A DNA stretch of 38,368 nucleotides from Sulfuritalea sp. (GTDB taxonomy: Bacteria > Pseudomonadota > Gammaproteobacteria > Burkholderiales > Rhodocyclaceae): the NCBI GenBank assembly GCA_022842325.1, contig JALHPU010000038.1:1-38368 (forward strand), read 5' to 3'. This document shows, one piece after another, positions 24,667 to 33,909 of this stretch. Under the pieces are notes generated by a model, which had not been told where the DNA came from, did not search any database, and was given only the letters and a program-made list of their open reading frames with translations. Numbering within the stretch: the stretch's first letter is position 1; every line of letters starts with the position of its first letter. A program made the translations under genes and the position numbers.

Positions 24667-25284
24667 ATGAACGACGATGAAGCAAGCCGCCTCCGGCCCG
24701 AGCATCTGGCGAGGTGGCTGCAGCGTAGCCGCGAGTATCTGCTGGCGCCGCGCGCGGATTTGGGCAACGTGGAGATGATCGAATCCGCCGCGCGCCATCC
24801 GGTCTCGCAATTTCATTGCAGTCGGAGCGTGCTGCTGTCGTGGGCTCAGCGGGCGTTGGCGCATGCCCTGAAACGCGGCGTGCAGGGCGAGGAAAATCCG
24901 CTGAAGGCTCTGGAACGCGGGTTCCATTTTCAAGTATCGCTAATTGCGAAACACCCGTCCGTTCCCCTGGCGCTTCTTGCCTGGTATTCGCAAACACCCG
25001 ATGCGCGGGTTCGCTCGCGGATTCGGAGCGCCATCGATCGCCATGAAAAGCGCCTGTCCCGCCTGATCGGGCGGGCGCAGCAGCAAGGGCTGGTGAGGCC
25101 GAACGTCGACGCTCAATCCGCGGCGGCGGCTCTGGTCAGCTTGATCCAGAACCTGGCGCTGGGAATGAGTGCCGGCACCCGTCGGCCGGAAATGTTTTTG
25201 CGCGATGCGGCGATGGCGTTCCCTGTCTATCTCGATGGCATCCTCGCGCCACCGGCGTCACGCCGCGATGGCCTGTTCAACTGA
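24667..25284 (+). CDS. TetR/AcrR-like protein with an eroded helix-turn-helix
   Basis: A 205-residue helical protein, the normal length of a TetR regulator. The C-terminal half looks like a TetR ligand-binding domain: ERGFHFQVSLIAKHPSVPLA, LIGRAQQQGLVRPNVDAQSA, ALVSLIQNLALG. The N-terminal stretch NVEMIESAARHPVSQFHCSR then SVLLSWAQRAL can be aligned to a TetR helix-turn-helix, but residues around the turn and recognition helix (normally like GVSKGTFYHHF) are missing or changed. DNA binding may therefore be lost or altered. GAGGGG lies about ten bases before the ATG. It sits between the sulfation genes and the cytochrome c' gene in the same direction. Confidence 0.68.
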   Translation: MNDDEASRLRPEHLARWLQRSREYLLAPRADLGNVEMIESAARHPVSQFHCSRSVLLSWAQRALAHALKRGVQGEENPLKALERGFHFQVSLIAKHPSVPLALLAWYSQTPDARVRSRIRSAIDRHEKRLSRLIGRAQQQGLVRPNVDAQSAAAALVSLIQNLALGMSAGTRRPEMFLRDAAMAFPVYLDGILAPPASRRDGLFN

Positions 25285-25311
25285 CCGGATTGTCCGGAGA
25301 AAGGCAAGAAA

Positions 25312-25794
25312 ATGCAGTCTTCATCGAATGCGATGACCAGGAGTCGCCACTGGCGCTCCGTTCCGTGGGCGTGGCTGATCGCGCTGGGCTGCGCGGGGCT
25401 GCCCATTTCCAGCCCCGCAGCCGAGCCGTTGGCCTTGCGGGGAATCATGAAGGAGATGGGTAGGGGCATGCAGGCGGTCGTGGACGGCACCTCCCGGGAA
25501 GATTACGCGGCAGTGGAGAAGGCTGCGCTGGCGATCGCCGACCATCCGCAACCGCCATTGGGTGAAAAGCTCCGCGTCATGGCCTTTGTCGGCACCAACG
25601 CGCCCCGCTACAAGGCCATGGACGGCGAAACCCATGACAATGCGATGGCGCTGGCCGGGGCGTCGAGAAGGGGCAATGGGGAAGATGTCATCGCGGCCTT
25701 CCACAAGCTCCAGTCGTCCTGCCTTGCCTGCCATCAGACATTCCGCAAGCCTTTCGTCGAACAGTTTTATGGAAAGGCGGATGGTCGCCGATGA
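25312..25794 (+). CDS. Cytochrome c' (class II c-type cytochrome)
   Basis: A 160-residue periplasmic haem protein. A signal segment (WAWLIALGCAGLPISSPAAA-like, around residues 18-37) precedes a four-helix-bundle region beginning IMKEMGRGMQAVVDGTSRED. The single haem site CLACHQTFRKPF (137-148) lies near the C-terminus, as is typical of class II cytochromes. The methionines near the first helix (IMKEM) leave open whether it is a six-coordinate c-556 type or a five-coordinate, NO-binding c' type. The stop overlaps the start of the patatin-like gene by four bases, so the two are translationally coupled. Confidence 0.87.
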   Translation: MQSSSNAMTRSRHWRSVPWAWLIALGCAGLPISSPAAEPLALRGIMKEMGRGMQAVVDGTSREDYAAVEKAALAIADHPQPPLGEKLRVMAFVGTNAPRYKAMDGETHDNAMALAGASRRGNGEDVIAAFHKLQSSCLACHQTFRKPFVEQFYGKADGRR

Positions 25795-27188
25795 CATTTG
25801 CCACGCATCGTCACGGGTGGCTCGCCCTGCTGGTTATCGGTTCTGCGCTGGCCGGTTGCTCGACGATGCGCCCGCCATTGAACGAGCCCCTGGACCAGAC
25901 CGCATCTGCCGCTACCGGCATGGCGGAATACCGGCTGCAGAACCTGTCCCCGCAGCGCGGCAACAGCGACGGGCTTGTCGTCGTTCTGACCTTTTCCGGC
26001 GGCGGCACCCGCGCCGCGGCTTTTGCCTATGGCGTGCTGAGCGAGCTCGAGAACACGCCGATTGGTCGCAAGGGCGAAGCGACAACGCTGCTTGACGAAG
26101 TGGATGTTGTCGCGGGAGTGTCTGGCGGCAGTGTCACGGCGGCCTATTTTGCCGCGTTCGGAAAGGAGATTTTCCGGAGTTTCGAGCCGACGTTTCTCAA
26201 GTCCGATTTTCAGGGCGATCTAATGTCGCGGACGCGCAACCCCTACAATGCGCTGCAGTTGAGTTCCCCCTGGTTTGGACGCGGGCACCTGCTGGCGGAG
26301 CAGCTCGACGAGACCCTGTTTCACGGGATCACTTATGGCGACCTGGCGGAACGACGTAGCCGACCGCTTCTTCTTGTCGGCGCTACCGATCTCACCCACG
26401 GCACCGGTTTCGAGTTTTCGCAGGAACAGTTCGATATTCTCTGTTCCCGCCTCGATCGGGTTCCGCTTGCCTTTGCCGTCGCTGCGTCGAGCGCGGTGCC
26501 ACTGGTTCTGAGCCCGGTTACGCTGAAGAACTACGCCGGCGAGTGCACCGCATCGCCCGCCAGCCCGCGAGTCGCCGCAACCTCGGGCATCTACCTGAAC
26601 TCGGCGGAGCGTCCGTTCGTTCATCTGGTGGACGGTGGGCTGTCGGACAATCTGGCGGTCCGCTGGATCATCGACAACATCGCGCTTTCAGGCGAAATGG
26701 CCAGACCGATCGAGCGCAACGGTTTTCGCAACGTCGAAAAGCTGGTCATCATCAACGTCGATGCCGAACAAGGTTCGAATGCGTCCCTCGATCGCAGCGA
26801 TAGGGTTCCTTCGGCCTACGAGGTGCTTGACGCCGTCTCGTCGGCGAGTCTTGCCAGGCGCTCGCGCGAGACCAGGGCGATTCTGGCGGGCAGCATCGAT
26901 CGATGGCGCGCGCGGTTGCGCGACGCAGCACGCGCCGGCAGCAGCGCGCTGTCCCCGTCCGTCGAGTTGTATGTCATCGATGCAAGCCTGCGCGAGCACC
27001 CCGAACCGAAGCTTCGCAAAGAACTTCTGGCCATTCCGACAGCGTTCGTGCTGCCCGCGGACGAGGTGGATAAACTGGTTTCCGCCGCTCGCATGATACT
27101 TCGGAGCTCCGCCGAATTCGATCGGTTGCTGCGTGACCTGCCCGCGACGAGAATCCAGCGAAGTTCTACTATCGTCAATTCCGACTAA
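25791..27188 (+). CDS. Patatin-like phospholipase lipoprotein
   Basis: A 465-residue patatin-family serine lipase. A lipoprotein signal (LLVIGSALAGCS, lipobox LAGC, Cys 23) anchors it to a membrane on the periplasmic side. The oxyanion-hole motif is TFSGGGTRAAAFAYG (SGGGTR 69-74), the nucleophile is Ser 111 in VAGVSGGSVTAAYF (GXSXG), and the catalytic Asp is D281 in LVDGGLSDNLAVRW. All elements needed for the Ser-Asp dyad are present. It would cleave acyl chains of lipids. It overlaps cytochrome c' by four bases and is the last gene of the plus-strand run. Confidence 0.92.
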   Translation: MTFATHRHGWLALLVIGSALAGCSTMRPPLNEPLDQTASAATGMAEYRLQNLSPQRGNSDGLVVVLTFSGGGTRAAAFAYGVLSELENTPIGRKGEATTLLDEVDVVAGVSGGSVTAAYFAAFGKEIFRSFEPTFLKSDFQGDLMSRTRNPYNALQLSSPWFGRGHLLAEQLDETLFHGITYGDLAERRSRPLLLVGATDLTHGTGFEFSQEQFDILCSRLDRVPLAFAVAASSAVPLVLSPVTLKNYAGECTASPASPRVAATSGIYLNSAERPFVHLVDGGLSDNLAVRWIIDNIALSGEMARPIERNGFRNVEKLVIINVDAEQGSNASLDRSDRVPSAYEVLDAVSSASLARRSRETRAILAGSIDRWRARLRDAARAGSSALSPSVELYVIDASLREHPEPKLRKELLAIPTAFVLPADEVDKLVSAARMILRSSAEFDRLLRDLPATRIQRSSTIVNSD

Positions 27189-27392
27189 TCGCATGATGGC
27201 AAGCAATCCTACTGGCCGTGGCGCCAGCGTCTGGTCGGCGTCTTCCTGTGCAGCACTGATCACCGGGGCATCGGTGTAATGCTCGATCACGGCATGCAGC
27301 CTGGTCTCGTGGCGGTGGCCGCCGAGGCGGTTGAGGGTCACGCCGGCAATGCGAATGTGGGGATCGAAGGCCCGGTGGCCGAGGATCGGCGG
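27189..27392 (-). pseudogene. Short relic resembling cobyrinate a,c-diamide synthase (CbiA/CobB)
   Basis: On the minus strand about 67 codons can be read without a break between a stop at 27396-27398 and the patatin 3' end: ILGHRAFDPHIRIAGVTLNR followed by LGGHRHETRLHAVIEHYTDA, then an acidic stretch and LAPRPVGLLA. This matches the segment of CbiA/CobB that reads roughly 'IAGVILNRVGSxRHExLLRxAIE...PVLG...LPxRHLGL'. There is no start, no P-loop and no C-terminus, so it would be a gene fragment. The comparison is from memory of the family; a chance match is possible. Confidence 0.45.
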
Positions 27393-27800
27393 AGGTCAGC
27401 GCCGCTGCCAGGCAGATGCGGATGGCAAGAGGATAGAAAATCCAAGCGGCCTTTGGGGGAGAGAGGGTAACGCCGGATGCCGCAGTCGATCGCCGACCAC
27501 CACGCCAGCAAAGCTAGCGCCCTAACTTCAATGGCCACTTACGGTTGAGGGCGCCGTCCCAACGTCGGCTATGGAAGAAACCCCTGATCCGCGACGGCTG
27601 GCTGCGCTCAATGGGGTTCGGGCATCGGACGTATCTTATCGCTGCACAAGAGCCGGTCCGACGAGGAACTTAGGCCACGCCGATTGAATGGCAGCTTTGG
27701 AGACATCGCCTCGAGCGAACGTCAGCAATGGAGGAGCGGCTGGACTGACTCTTGATGGCCGAGAGCCAGCTTTAACTAACCCCACCATCCTCCCGATGCC
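27393..27800. other. Intergenic region without a recognisable gene
   Basis: About 400 bases lie between the relic and the palindromic terminator of pntB. Only short frames occur, and none has a ribosome site or motif. The sequence has fewer GC-rich codon-like patterns than its flanks. No riboswitch signature was found despite the cobalamin-like relic next to it. Confidence 0.55.
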
Positions 27801-27834
27801 AAAAGAACGCCACGGCATGCCGTGGCGTTCTTTT
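27801..27834. terminator. Perfect 34-bp palindromic terminator of pntB
   Basis: The 17-base arm AAAAGAACGCCACGGCA (27801-27817) is exactly complementary to 27818-27834. It has an A run on one side and a T run on the other, so it can terminate in both directions. It lies 17 bases beyond the pntB stop. On the minus strand it closes the pnt operon. Confidence 0.92.
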
Positions 27835-27851
27835 CCCGCGGGGTCAGCCGA

Positions 27852-29264
27852 TCAGGCCTTCAGCGCCACCAGCACTTCGTCCAGCATCTTCTTCGCATCG
27901 CCGAACAGCATGCGATTGTTTTCCTTGTAGAAGAGCGGATTGTCGACCCCGGCGTAGCCCGAGGCCATCGAGCGCTTCATGACGATCGAGGTCTTGGCCT
28001 TCCAGACTTCGAGAACCGGCATGCCGGCAATCGGGCTGGTCGGATCGTCCTGCGCCGCCGGATTGACGATGTCGTTGGCGCCGATCACGATCGCCACATC
28101 GGTGGTCGGGAAGTCGTCGTTGAGCTCGTCCATTTCCATCACGATGTCGTAGGGCACCTTGGCTTCGGCCAGCAGCACGTTCATGTGGCCGGGCATACGC
28201 CCCGCCACCGGGTGAATGCCGAAGCGCACATTGACGCCCTTCTCGCGCAGGTGCCTGGTGATTTCGTACACCGTGTGCTGGGCCTGCGCCACGGCCATGC
28301 CGTAGCCCGGAACGATGATCACGCTCTTGGAATCCTTCAGCAGTTCCGCGGTCTCGGTGGCGCTGACGGGCACCACTTCGCCGGCCGGCTGCGCCGCGTC
28401 GCCCTTGGCCGCCGGCGTGCCGCCGCCAGTGCCGAAGCCGCCGGCAATGACGCTGATGAAGTTGCGGTTCATGGCGCGGCACATGATGTAGGACAGGATC
28501 GCACCCGAGGAACCGACCAGCGCGCCAACCACGATCAGCAGGTCGTTCGACAACATGAAGCCAGTGGCAGCAGCCGCCCAGCCCGAGTAGCTGTTGAGCA
28601 TCGAGACCACCACCGGCATGTCGGCGCCGCCGATGGCCATCACCATGTGGATGCCGAACAGCAGCGCGATCACCGTCATCACGATCAGCGGCGTCATGCC
28701 TGCCTCGATGCTGGGCGCGTTGATGAACTCGCGGCCGAAGTAAATCACCACCAGCAGGCCCGCCAGGTTCATCCAGTGGCGCCCCGGCAGCAGCATGGGC
28801 GAACCGCCGATCTTGCCGTTCAACTTGCCGAAGGCGATCAGCGAACCGGAGAAGGTCACCGCGCCGATCAGGATGCCGATGTAGATTTCCAGTTCGTGGA
28901 TGGTCTTCTCGGCGCCGACCAGCGGATGCGAGGTGTCGATGTAGCTCGCGAAGCCGACCAGGCAGGCGGCGAGGCCGACCAGGCTGTGCATCAGCGCCAC
29001 CAGTTCGGGCATCTGCGTCATCTTGACTACCTTGGCCGCATACAGGCCGACGGCACCGCCGACCACCATGGCGCCGATGATCCAGGGATACCCGGCCGCC
29101 GTCACGCGCGGCCCGAACACGGTGGCCAGTACGGCGATGGTCATGCCGATCATGCCGTAGAGGTTGCCGCGCCGCGAAGTCTCCGGATTCGAAAGTCCGC
29201 CGAGGCTGAGGATGAAGAGGATGGTTGCTCCGATGTAGGAGACGGTTGCCAAGTTACCAGACAT
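27852..29264 (-). CDS. pntB: NAD(P) transhydrogenase subunit beta
   Basis: A 470-residue beta subunit of the proton-translocating transhydrogenase, which reduces NADP+ with NADH using the proton gradient. The N-terminal two-thirds holds membrane helices ([57 protein letters not shown]). The C-terminal NADP-binding domain shows [20 protein letters not shown] ([10 protein letters not shown]), [35 protein letters not shown] and [19 protein letters not shown]. The start at 29264 has GGAG seven bases upstream and matches the family; the frame stays open to 29333 but without family-like sequence. It is the second gene of the pntA-pntB unit. Confidence 0.97.
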   Translation of the reverse strand: MSGNLATVSYIGATILFILSLGGLSNPETSRRGNLYGMIGMTIAVLATVFGPRVTAAGYPWIIGAMVVGGAVGLYAAKVVKMTQMPELVALMHSLVGLAACLVGFASYIDTSHPLVGAEKTIHELEIYIGILIGAVTFSGSLIAFGKLNGKIGGSPMLLPGRHWMNLAGLLVVIYFGREFINAPSIEAGMTPLIVMTVIALLFGIHMVMAIGGADMPVVVSMLNSYSGWAAAATGFMLSNDLLIVVGALVGSSGAILSYIMCRAMNRNFISVIAGGFGTGGGTPAAKGDAAQPAGEVVPVSATETAELLKDSKSVIIVPGYGMAVAQAQHTVYEITRHLREKGVNVRFGIHPVAGRMPGHMNVLLAEAKVPYDIVMEMDELNDDFPTTDVAIVIGANDIVNPAAQDDPTSPIAGMPVLEVWKAKTSIVMKRSMASGYAGVDNPLFYKENNRMLFGDAKKMLDEVLVALKA

Positions 29265-29330
29265 GTTTTTCTCCGAAGGGCCGTCCCGAGGAGAAACGGC
29301 GTGAAGACAAGGAGCGCAGCGAACAATAGT

Positions 29331-29354
29331 CACCCCCTTTCCAGGAAAGGGGGA
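29331..29354. repeat. Hairpin between pntA and pntB
   Basis: CCCCCTTTCC and GGAAAGGGGG form a perfect 10-bp stem around a single A, in the 120-base gap between the two pnt genes. It has no T run on the minus strand. It could be an mRNA-stabilising or partly terminating structure, or a copy of a dispersed repeat. Confidence 0.7.
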
Positions 29355-29384
29355 TGGGGGGATAGCGCATCATAATTTCCCTGG

Positions 29385-30971
29385 TTATTTGCGGAACATG
29401 TCCAGCATGCGCTGGGTCACGGCGAAACCGCCGAACATGTTGACTGCGGTGAGCGCGATGCCGCCGACTGCCAGCCAGCGTATCCACTGGTCCGGTGGCA
29501 GGCCGCCGGCCAGCGGCGGCGCGATCTGCACCAGGGCGCCGATGGCGATGATGCTGGAGATCGCGTTGGTCACGCTCATCAGCGGCGTATGCAGGGCCGG
29601 TGTCACGTTCCACACCACCATGTAGCCGACGAAGCAGGCCAGCACGAAGACCGTGAAGTGGGCGAGGAAGGCCGCCGGCGCATTGGCGCCGACAAACCAG
29701 AACAGCGCGGCGGCGACGCCGAACATGATGGCCAGCTTGTTGCCCGCCATCGGCTCGCTCGCGGCACCGTGGCCGTGGCCCTTCTTGGCCTGCGGCGCAA
29801 CTGCCGCCGGCTTGGCTGCGGGCGGCGCGGCGGAAGGCTTGGGTGGCGGGGGCGGCCAGGTGATATTGCCCTCCTTGATCACGGTGAGGCCGCGGATGGC
29901 CTCGTCTTCCATGTTGACGTCGACGATGCCGTCCTTGGTTTTGCACAGCTCCTCGGCGAGGCGGAACAGGTTGGTGGCGTACAGCGTCGAGGACTGCTTG
30001 GCCAGGCGCGAGGCCAGGTCGGTGTAGCCGACGATGGTCACGCCATGCTTTACCACCGTCTTCCCTGCTTCGGTCAGTTCGCAGTTGCCGCCGCGCTCGG
30101 CCGCCATGTCGACGATCACGCTGCCCGGCTTCATGCTCTGCACCATCTCGGCGGTGATCAGCCGGGGTGCGGGCTTGCCGGGAATCAGTGCGGTGGTGAT
30201 GATGATGTCCACCTCGCGCGCCTGCTTGGCGTACATCTCGCGCTGGGCCTGCTGGAAGCCTTCGCTCATGACCTTGGCGTAACCGCCGCCGCCGGAACCT
30301 TCTTCCTCGTAATCGACCTTGACGAATTCGCCGCCGAGCGACACGACCTGGTCGGCCACTTCGGCGCGGGTGTCGTTGGCGCGGACGATGGCACCCAGGC
30401 TGGCGGCCGTGCCGATTGCCGCGAGACCCGCGACGCCGGCGCCGGCGATGAACACCTTGGCCGGCGGCACCTTGCCCGCGGCGGTGATCTGGCCGTTGAA
30501 GAAGCGGCCGAAGGCGTTGGCCGCCTCGATCACGGCACGGTAGCCGGCGACGCCGGCCTGGGAGGTGAGCGCGTCCATCTTCTGGGCACGGGAGAGCGTG
30601 CGCGGTAGCGAGTCGATGGCCAGCACCGTGGCCTTCTTGGCGGCGAGCTGCTGCATCAGTTCCGGGTTCTGCGCCGGCCAGATGAAGTCGATCAGGGTGC
30701 CGCCCTCGCGCATGAGGCCGACTTCCGCGGACGTCGGTACGCCTATCTTGAACACGATGTCGGAGGCCGCCCAGAGCGCGGGCGCACCGGCGATGATTTC
30801 GGCGCCGGCGGCGCGGTAGCTGTCATCACTGCAATTCGCCGCATCCCCGGCGCCGGATTCGACGGCGACCTTGAAACCCAGCTTGATGAGCTTTTCGACA
30901 ACTTCGGGCACGGTGGCGACGCGCTTTTCACCGGCCAGCGTTTCCCGGGGAACTCCAATTGTTAGTGCCAT
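29385..30971 (-). CDS. pntA: NAD(P) transhydrogenase subunit alpha
   Basis: A 528-residue full-length alpha subunit (the fused PntA form rather than split PntAA/PntAB). The N-terminus [19 protein letters not shown] is the alanine dehydrogenase/PNT opening. The NAD-binding core contains [20 protein letters not shown], and the segment before the linker holds [21 protein letters not shown] Pro/Ala-rich linker (about 375-400, [20 protein letters not shown]) joins it to a C-terminal membrane part with about four helices ([20 protein letters not shown] onward). GGGAG precedes the ATG. It would work with PntB in the inner membrane to supply NADPH. It is divergent from corA. Confidence 0.97.
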   Translation of the reverse strand: MALTIGVPRETLAGEKRVATVPEVVEKLIKLGFKVAVESGAGDAANCSDDSYRAAGAEIIAGAPALWAASDIVFKIGVPTSAEVGLMREGGTLIDFIWPAQNPELMQQLAAKKATVLAIDSLPRTLSRAQKMDALTSQAGVAGYRAVIEAANAFGRFFNGQITAAGKVPPAKVFIAGAGVAGLAAIGTAASLGAIVRANDTRAEVADQVVSLGGEFVKVDYEEEGSGGGGYAKVMSEGFQQAQREMYAKQAREVDIIITTALIPGKPAPRLITAEMVQSMKPGSVIVDMAAERGGNCELTEAGKTVVKHGVTIVGYTDLASRLAKQSSTLYATNLFRLAEELCKTKDGIVDVNMEDEAIRGLTVIKEGNITWPPPPPKPSAAPPAAKPAAVAPQAKKGHGHGAASEPMAGNKLAIMFGVAAALFWFVGANAPAAFLAHFTVFVLACFVGYMVVWNVTPALHTPLMSVTNAISSIIAIGALVQIAPPLAGGLPPDQWIRWLAVGGIALTAVNMFGGFAVTQRMLDMFRK

Positions 30972-31079
30972 GATTCTCCCATTTGCATATCCATTGACAG
31001 CCTGATCGACGAGCGCCTGTTTTTTTCGTTCTCGTCCCGGCCCGATGAGCCTTTGCCGACGCAGACGTCGCGCCGCCGG

Positions 31080-31085
31080 TATGAT
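31080..31085 (+). promoter_or_regulatory. Possible -10 box of corA
   Basis: TATGAT, 56 bases before the corA start, is one mismatch from the consensus -10. The best upstream hexamer, TTGCCG (31053-31058), is 21 bases away, further than normal, so the assignment is weak. Confidence 0.3.
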
Positions 31086-31140
31086 ACGCCTTCCACATCA
31101 GTCCATTTGATCGATATCAATCGCCTTTCGATCGCCCGAG

Positions 31141-32241
31141 ATGACCAGTTCAAAGCCCGGCCGCCATCGCGCCCACCGCGCCAAACACCTCTCCTCAGCG
31201 GCCAAGGTGGGTCTCGCGCCGGGTGCGCTGATCCACCTTGGCGAACGCAAGACCGAACAGGCAACCATCTCGCTGATCGAATACGGCGAGACAGATCTGA
31301 CAGAACACCAGTTCAAGTCCCTGGTCGAGTCGCAAGCCTACCAGCCCACACTTCCGGTGCTCTGGCTCAACGTGCACGGCCTGCACGAACCGGAGGTCAT
31401 GGCCGAAATCGGTCGCCGCTTCAAGCTGCACCCGCTGGTGCTGGAAGACATCCTCAACACCAACCAGCGGCCAAAAATCGACGACTATGGAGACTATCTG
31501 TTCATCGTTGCCCGCTTTTTCGAGCTCGGCGGCGAAAACCAGCAGATCGACTCGGACCAGGTCAGCCTGATCCTCGGCCCCAATTTCGTGCTGAGCTTCC
31601 AGGAGCGGCCCAGCGGCCGCTTCGATCCGGTACGCGAGCGCCTGCGGCAGAACCGCGGCCAGATCCGCAGGCTGGGCGCCGACTACCTCGCCTATTCCCT
31701 GCTCGATGCCATCGTCGACCGCTATTTCACGATTCTCGAGAACATCGGCGAACGCACCGAAGAATTGGAAGACATGATGCTGGACCGACCGCGGCCGGGG
31801 GCGCTGCAACTGGTGCACCAGCTGAAGCGCGAGACCCTGAACCTGCGCCGCTCGATCTGGCCGCTGCGCGAAGTCATCAACAGCCTGACCCGCGCCGACG
31901 AGCGCTTCTTCCGCCCCGAGACCCGGCCCTATCTGCGCGACATCTATGACCACACGGTGCACGCAATCGAATCGCTGGAAGCCAACCGCGACGTGATCGC
32001 CGGCATGCTCGACATCTACCTGTCGGCCGTCAGCAACCGGGTCAACCAGGAAGTCCGCGCGCTGACCGTGGTCGCCATCATCTTCATGCCGGCGACGCTG
32101 ATCTCCGGCATCTTCGGCATGAACTTCAAGACCATGCCGCTGCTCGACTGGCCGACCGGATTTTTTGTCGCCATCGGCATGATGGCGACAGTGGCGACGA
32201 CGCTGTCCGTCATCTTCTGGCGCCGGCGCTGGCTCGAGTAA
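31141..32241 (+). CDS. corA: Magnesium/cobalt transporter CorA
   Basis: A 366-residue CorA-family channel. The N-terminal cytoplasmic domain includes LPVLWLNVHGLHEPEVMAEI, then LHPLVLEDILNTNQRPKID and YGDYLFIVARFF, which are typical. A long stalk helix region (LLDAIVDRYFTILENIGERT onward) leads to two C-terminal membrane helices. The signature at the end of TM1 is GIFGMNFKTMPLLDW, with the GMN selectivity motif intact. The protein ends WRRRWLE after TM2. The ribosome site is weak (only GAG close to the ATG). Divergent from pntA, it ends six bases before the convergent acyl-CoA synthetase stop. Confidence 0.95.
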   Translation: MTSSKPGRHRAHRAKHLSSAAKVGLAPGALIHLGERKTEQATISLIEYGETDLTEHQFKSLVESQAYQPTLPVLWLNVHGLHEPEVMAEIGRRFKLHPLVLEDILNTNQRPKIDDYGDYLFIVARFFELGGENQQIDSDQVSLILGPNFVLSFQERPSGRFDPVRERLRQNRGQIRRLGADYLAYSLLDAIVDRYFTILENIGERTEELEDMMLDRPRPGALQLVHQLKRETLNLRRSIWPLREVINSLTRADERFFRPETRPYLRDIYDHTVHAIESLEANRDVIAGMLDIYLSAVSNRVNQEVRALTVVAIIFMPATLISGIFGMNFKTMPLLDWPTGFFVAIGMMATVATTLSVIFWRRRWLE

Positions 32242-32247
32242 AACCGC

Positions 32248-33909
32248 TCAGGTCCGCTGTCGCAACAGCCTGCGCTGCACCTTGCCGGTGGTGGTCATCG
32301 GCAGAGCGTCGATGAACTCGATGATCTTGGGATATTCATAGGGCGCCAGATACTGCCGCACATGCTGCTGCAGCGAGGCTTCAAGTTCGGCCGAGGGCTT
32401 TTCGCCGGCGGCGAGCACGATGAAGGCCTTGATCACGGTGCCGCGCGTCTCGTCGGGCGCGCCGATCACGGCGGCATTGGCCACGGCCGCATGCTTGACC
32501 AGGCAGTTCTCGATTTCCCCGGGGCCGATGCGGTAGCCGGCGCTCTTGAACATGTCGTCGCTGCGACCCTGGTACCAGAGTATGCCGTCCTCGTCCTGCT
32601 TGGCCAGGTCGCCGGTGCGGCCCCAAGCCTGCGGGTCATTGATGCCGCCGCCGAAGAATTTTTCGGCCGTGGCCTGCGGGTTGTTCCAGTAGCCGAGCAT
32701 GAACACCGGGTCCATCTCGCCGTTGCAGCTGCGCTGCACGCAGACCTCGCCGAGTTCGCCGGGCGCCGCCGGATTGCCTGCGTCGTCGAGCACACCCAAC
32801 TGGTGGCCCGGATAGCCGCGGCCCATGGCGCCGGGCTTGGGCGGGGTCACCGCGGCGCAGTTGCCGACGATGTAGTTGATCTCGGTCTGCCCGTACATTT
32901 CGTTCACCGTCACGCCCAGCGCCTGCTGCGCCCAACTGCAGACCGCTTCGCCGACGGTCTCGCCGGCGCTCATGATGCTGCGCAGGACCAGGTCGTACTT
33001 TTCCCTGGGCTGCGGCACCGCCTTCATCATCATCTTGAGTGCCGTGGGGAACAGGAAACTGTTCCTCACGCCGTATTTCTCCATCAGCCAGAAGGCCTTT
33101 TCGGGATCGAAGCGGCCGCGGTAGCCGAGCAAAGGCTGACCGAAATTCCAGCTCGGCAGCAGCGCGTCGAACAGGCCGCCGGTCCACGCCCAGTCGGCCG
33201 GCGACCAGAACATGTCGCCGCGCTGCGGATAAAAATCGTGCGAGCAGACGAAGCCCGAAAGGTTGCCGATCAGGCTGCGCTGGGCGATCAGTGCGCCCTT
33301 CGGATTGCCGGTGGTGCCGCTGGTGTAGATGATCATCGCCGGATCGTCGGCCGCGGTGTCGCGTGCCAAGTAGTGCGAGGAAGCCAGGGGCAGCAGCGTG
33401 CTCCATTCGCGCACCCAGGCTTCGCGCGCGCCGCCGACGCCGATCACGTGCTTCAGGTCGGGCAGCTTCTCGCGCACCGCGCCGAGCTTTTCCAGCCCGC
33501 CCTCGTCGATGATCGCCACGCGCACGCCGGCATGCGAGAGGCGGAATTCGAGGGCGTCGGCGCCGAACAGGTGCGAAACCGGCACCGCGATCGCGCCCAT
33601 CTGGTAGCAGGCCATGTGCGCGACGCCGGTTTCGGGCCGCTGCGGCAGGATGATGGCGACGCGATCGCCGGCCATGACGCCCATCGCACCGAGCACGTTG
33701 GACAGGCGGTTGGCAGCCTGCTGCACGTCCCAGAAGCTCCACGCCTCGGTGTGCCCCGCCTCGTCCTCGTAATACAGGGCGAAGCGTGTGCGATCTTCCG
33801 CCCAGCGGCCGCAGCAGGCCTCGGCGATGTTGTAGCGTGCCGGTACCTGCCAGCGAAAGGAATCGCGCAGGGTCTGCCAGTCGCGCGCCGTTGCGTCGGG
33901 TCCGATCAT
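32248..33909 (-). CDS. Acyl-CoA synthetase (AMP-forming) at the end of the glycolate operon
   Basis: A 553-residue member of the ANL superfamily, most like acetyl-CoA synthetase/medium-chain (MACS) ligases. The AMP/ATP loop is AMIIYTSGTTGNPKGALIAQ, the central motif is NEMYGQTEINYIVG, the hinge is WGRTGDLAKQDEDGILWYQG then RSDDMFKSAGYRIGP, and the catalytic Lys lies in PMTTTGKVQRRLLRQ. It would activate a carboxylic acid to its CoA thioester via an acyl-AMP. The ATG at 33909 overlaps the glcF stop by four bases, which ties it to glycolate metabolism. The acid is unknown: glycolate itself, a related short acid, or something unrelated carried in the operon. Confidence 0.9.
   Translation of the reverse strand: MIGPDATARDWQTLRDSFRWQVPARYNIAEACCGRWAEDRTRFALYYEDEAGHTEAWSFWDVQQAANRLSNVLGAMGVMAGDRVAIILPQRPETGVAHMACYQMGAIAVPVSHLFGADALEFRLSHAGVRVAIIDEGGLEKLGAVREKLPDLKHVIGVGGAREAWVREWSTLLPLASSHYLARDTAADDPAMIIYTSGTTGNPKGALIAQRSLIGNLSGFVCSHDFYPQRGDMFWSPADWAWTGGLFDALLPSWNFGQPLLGYRGRFDPEKAFWLMEKYGVRNSFLFPTALKMMMKAVPQPREKYDLVLRSIMSAGETVGEAVCSWAQQALGVTVNEMYGQTEINYIVGNCAAVTPPKPGAMGRGYPGHQLGVLDDAGNPAAPGELGEVCVQRSCNGEMDPVFMLGYWNNPQATAEKFFGGGINDPQAWGRTGDLAKQDEDGILWYQGRSDDMFKSAGYRIGPGEIENCLVKHAAVANAAVIGAPDETRGTVIKAFIVLAAGEKPSAELEASLQQHVRQYLAPYEYPKIIEFIDALPMTTTGKVQRRLLRQRT

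Noticed and set aside
27189..27800. Cobalamin riboswitch beside the CbiA/CobB-like relic
   Set aside because: Looked for the B12-box style conserved stretches on both strands and saw none.
27822..29375. Long plus-strand open frame opposite pntB
   Set aside because: The His/Asp/Gln-rich composition without motifs is typical of the antisense of a membrane protein gene; pntB has full family motifs.
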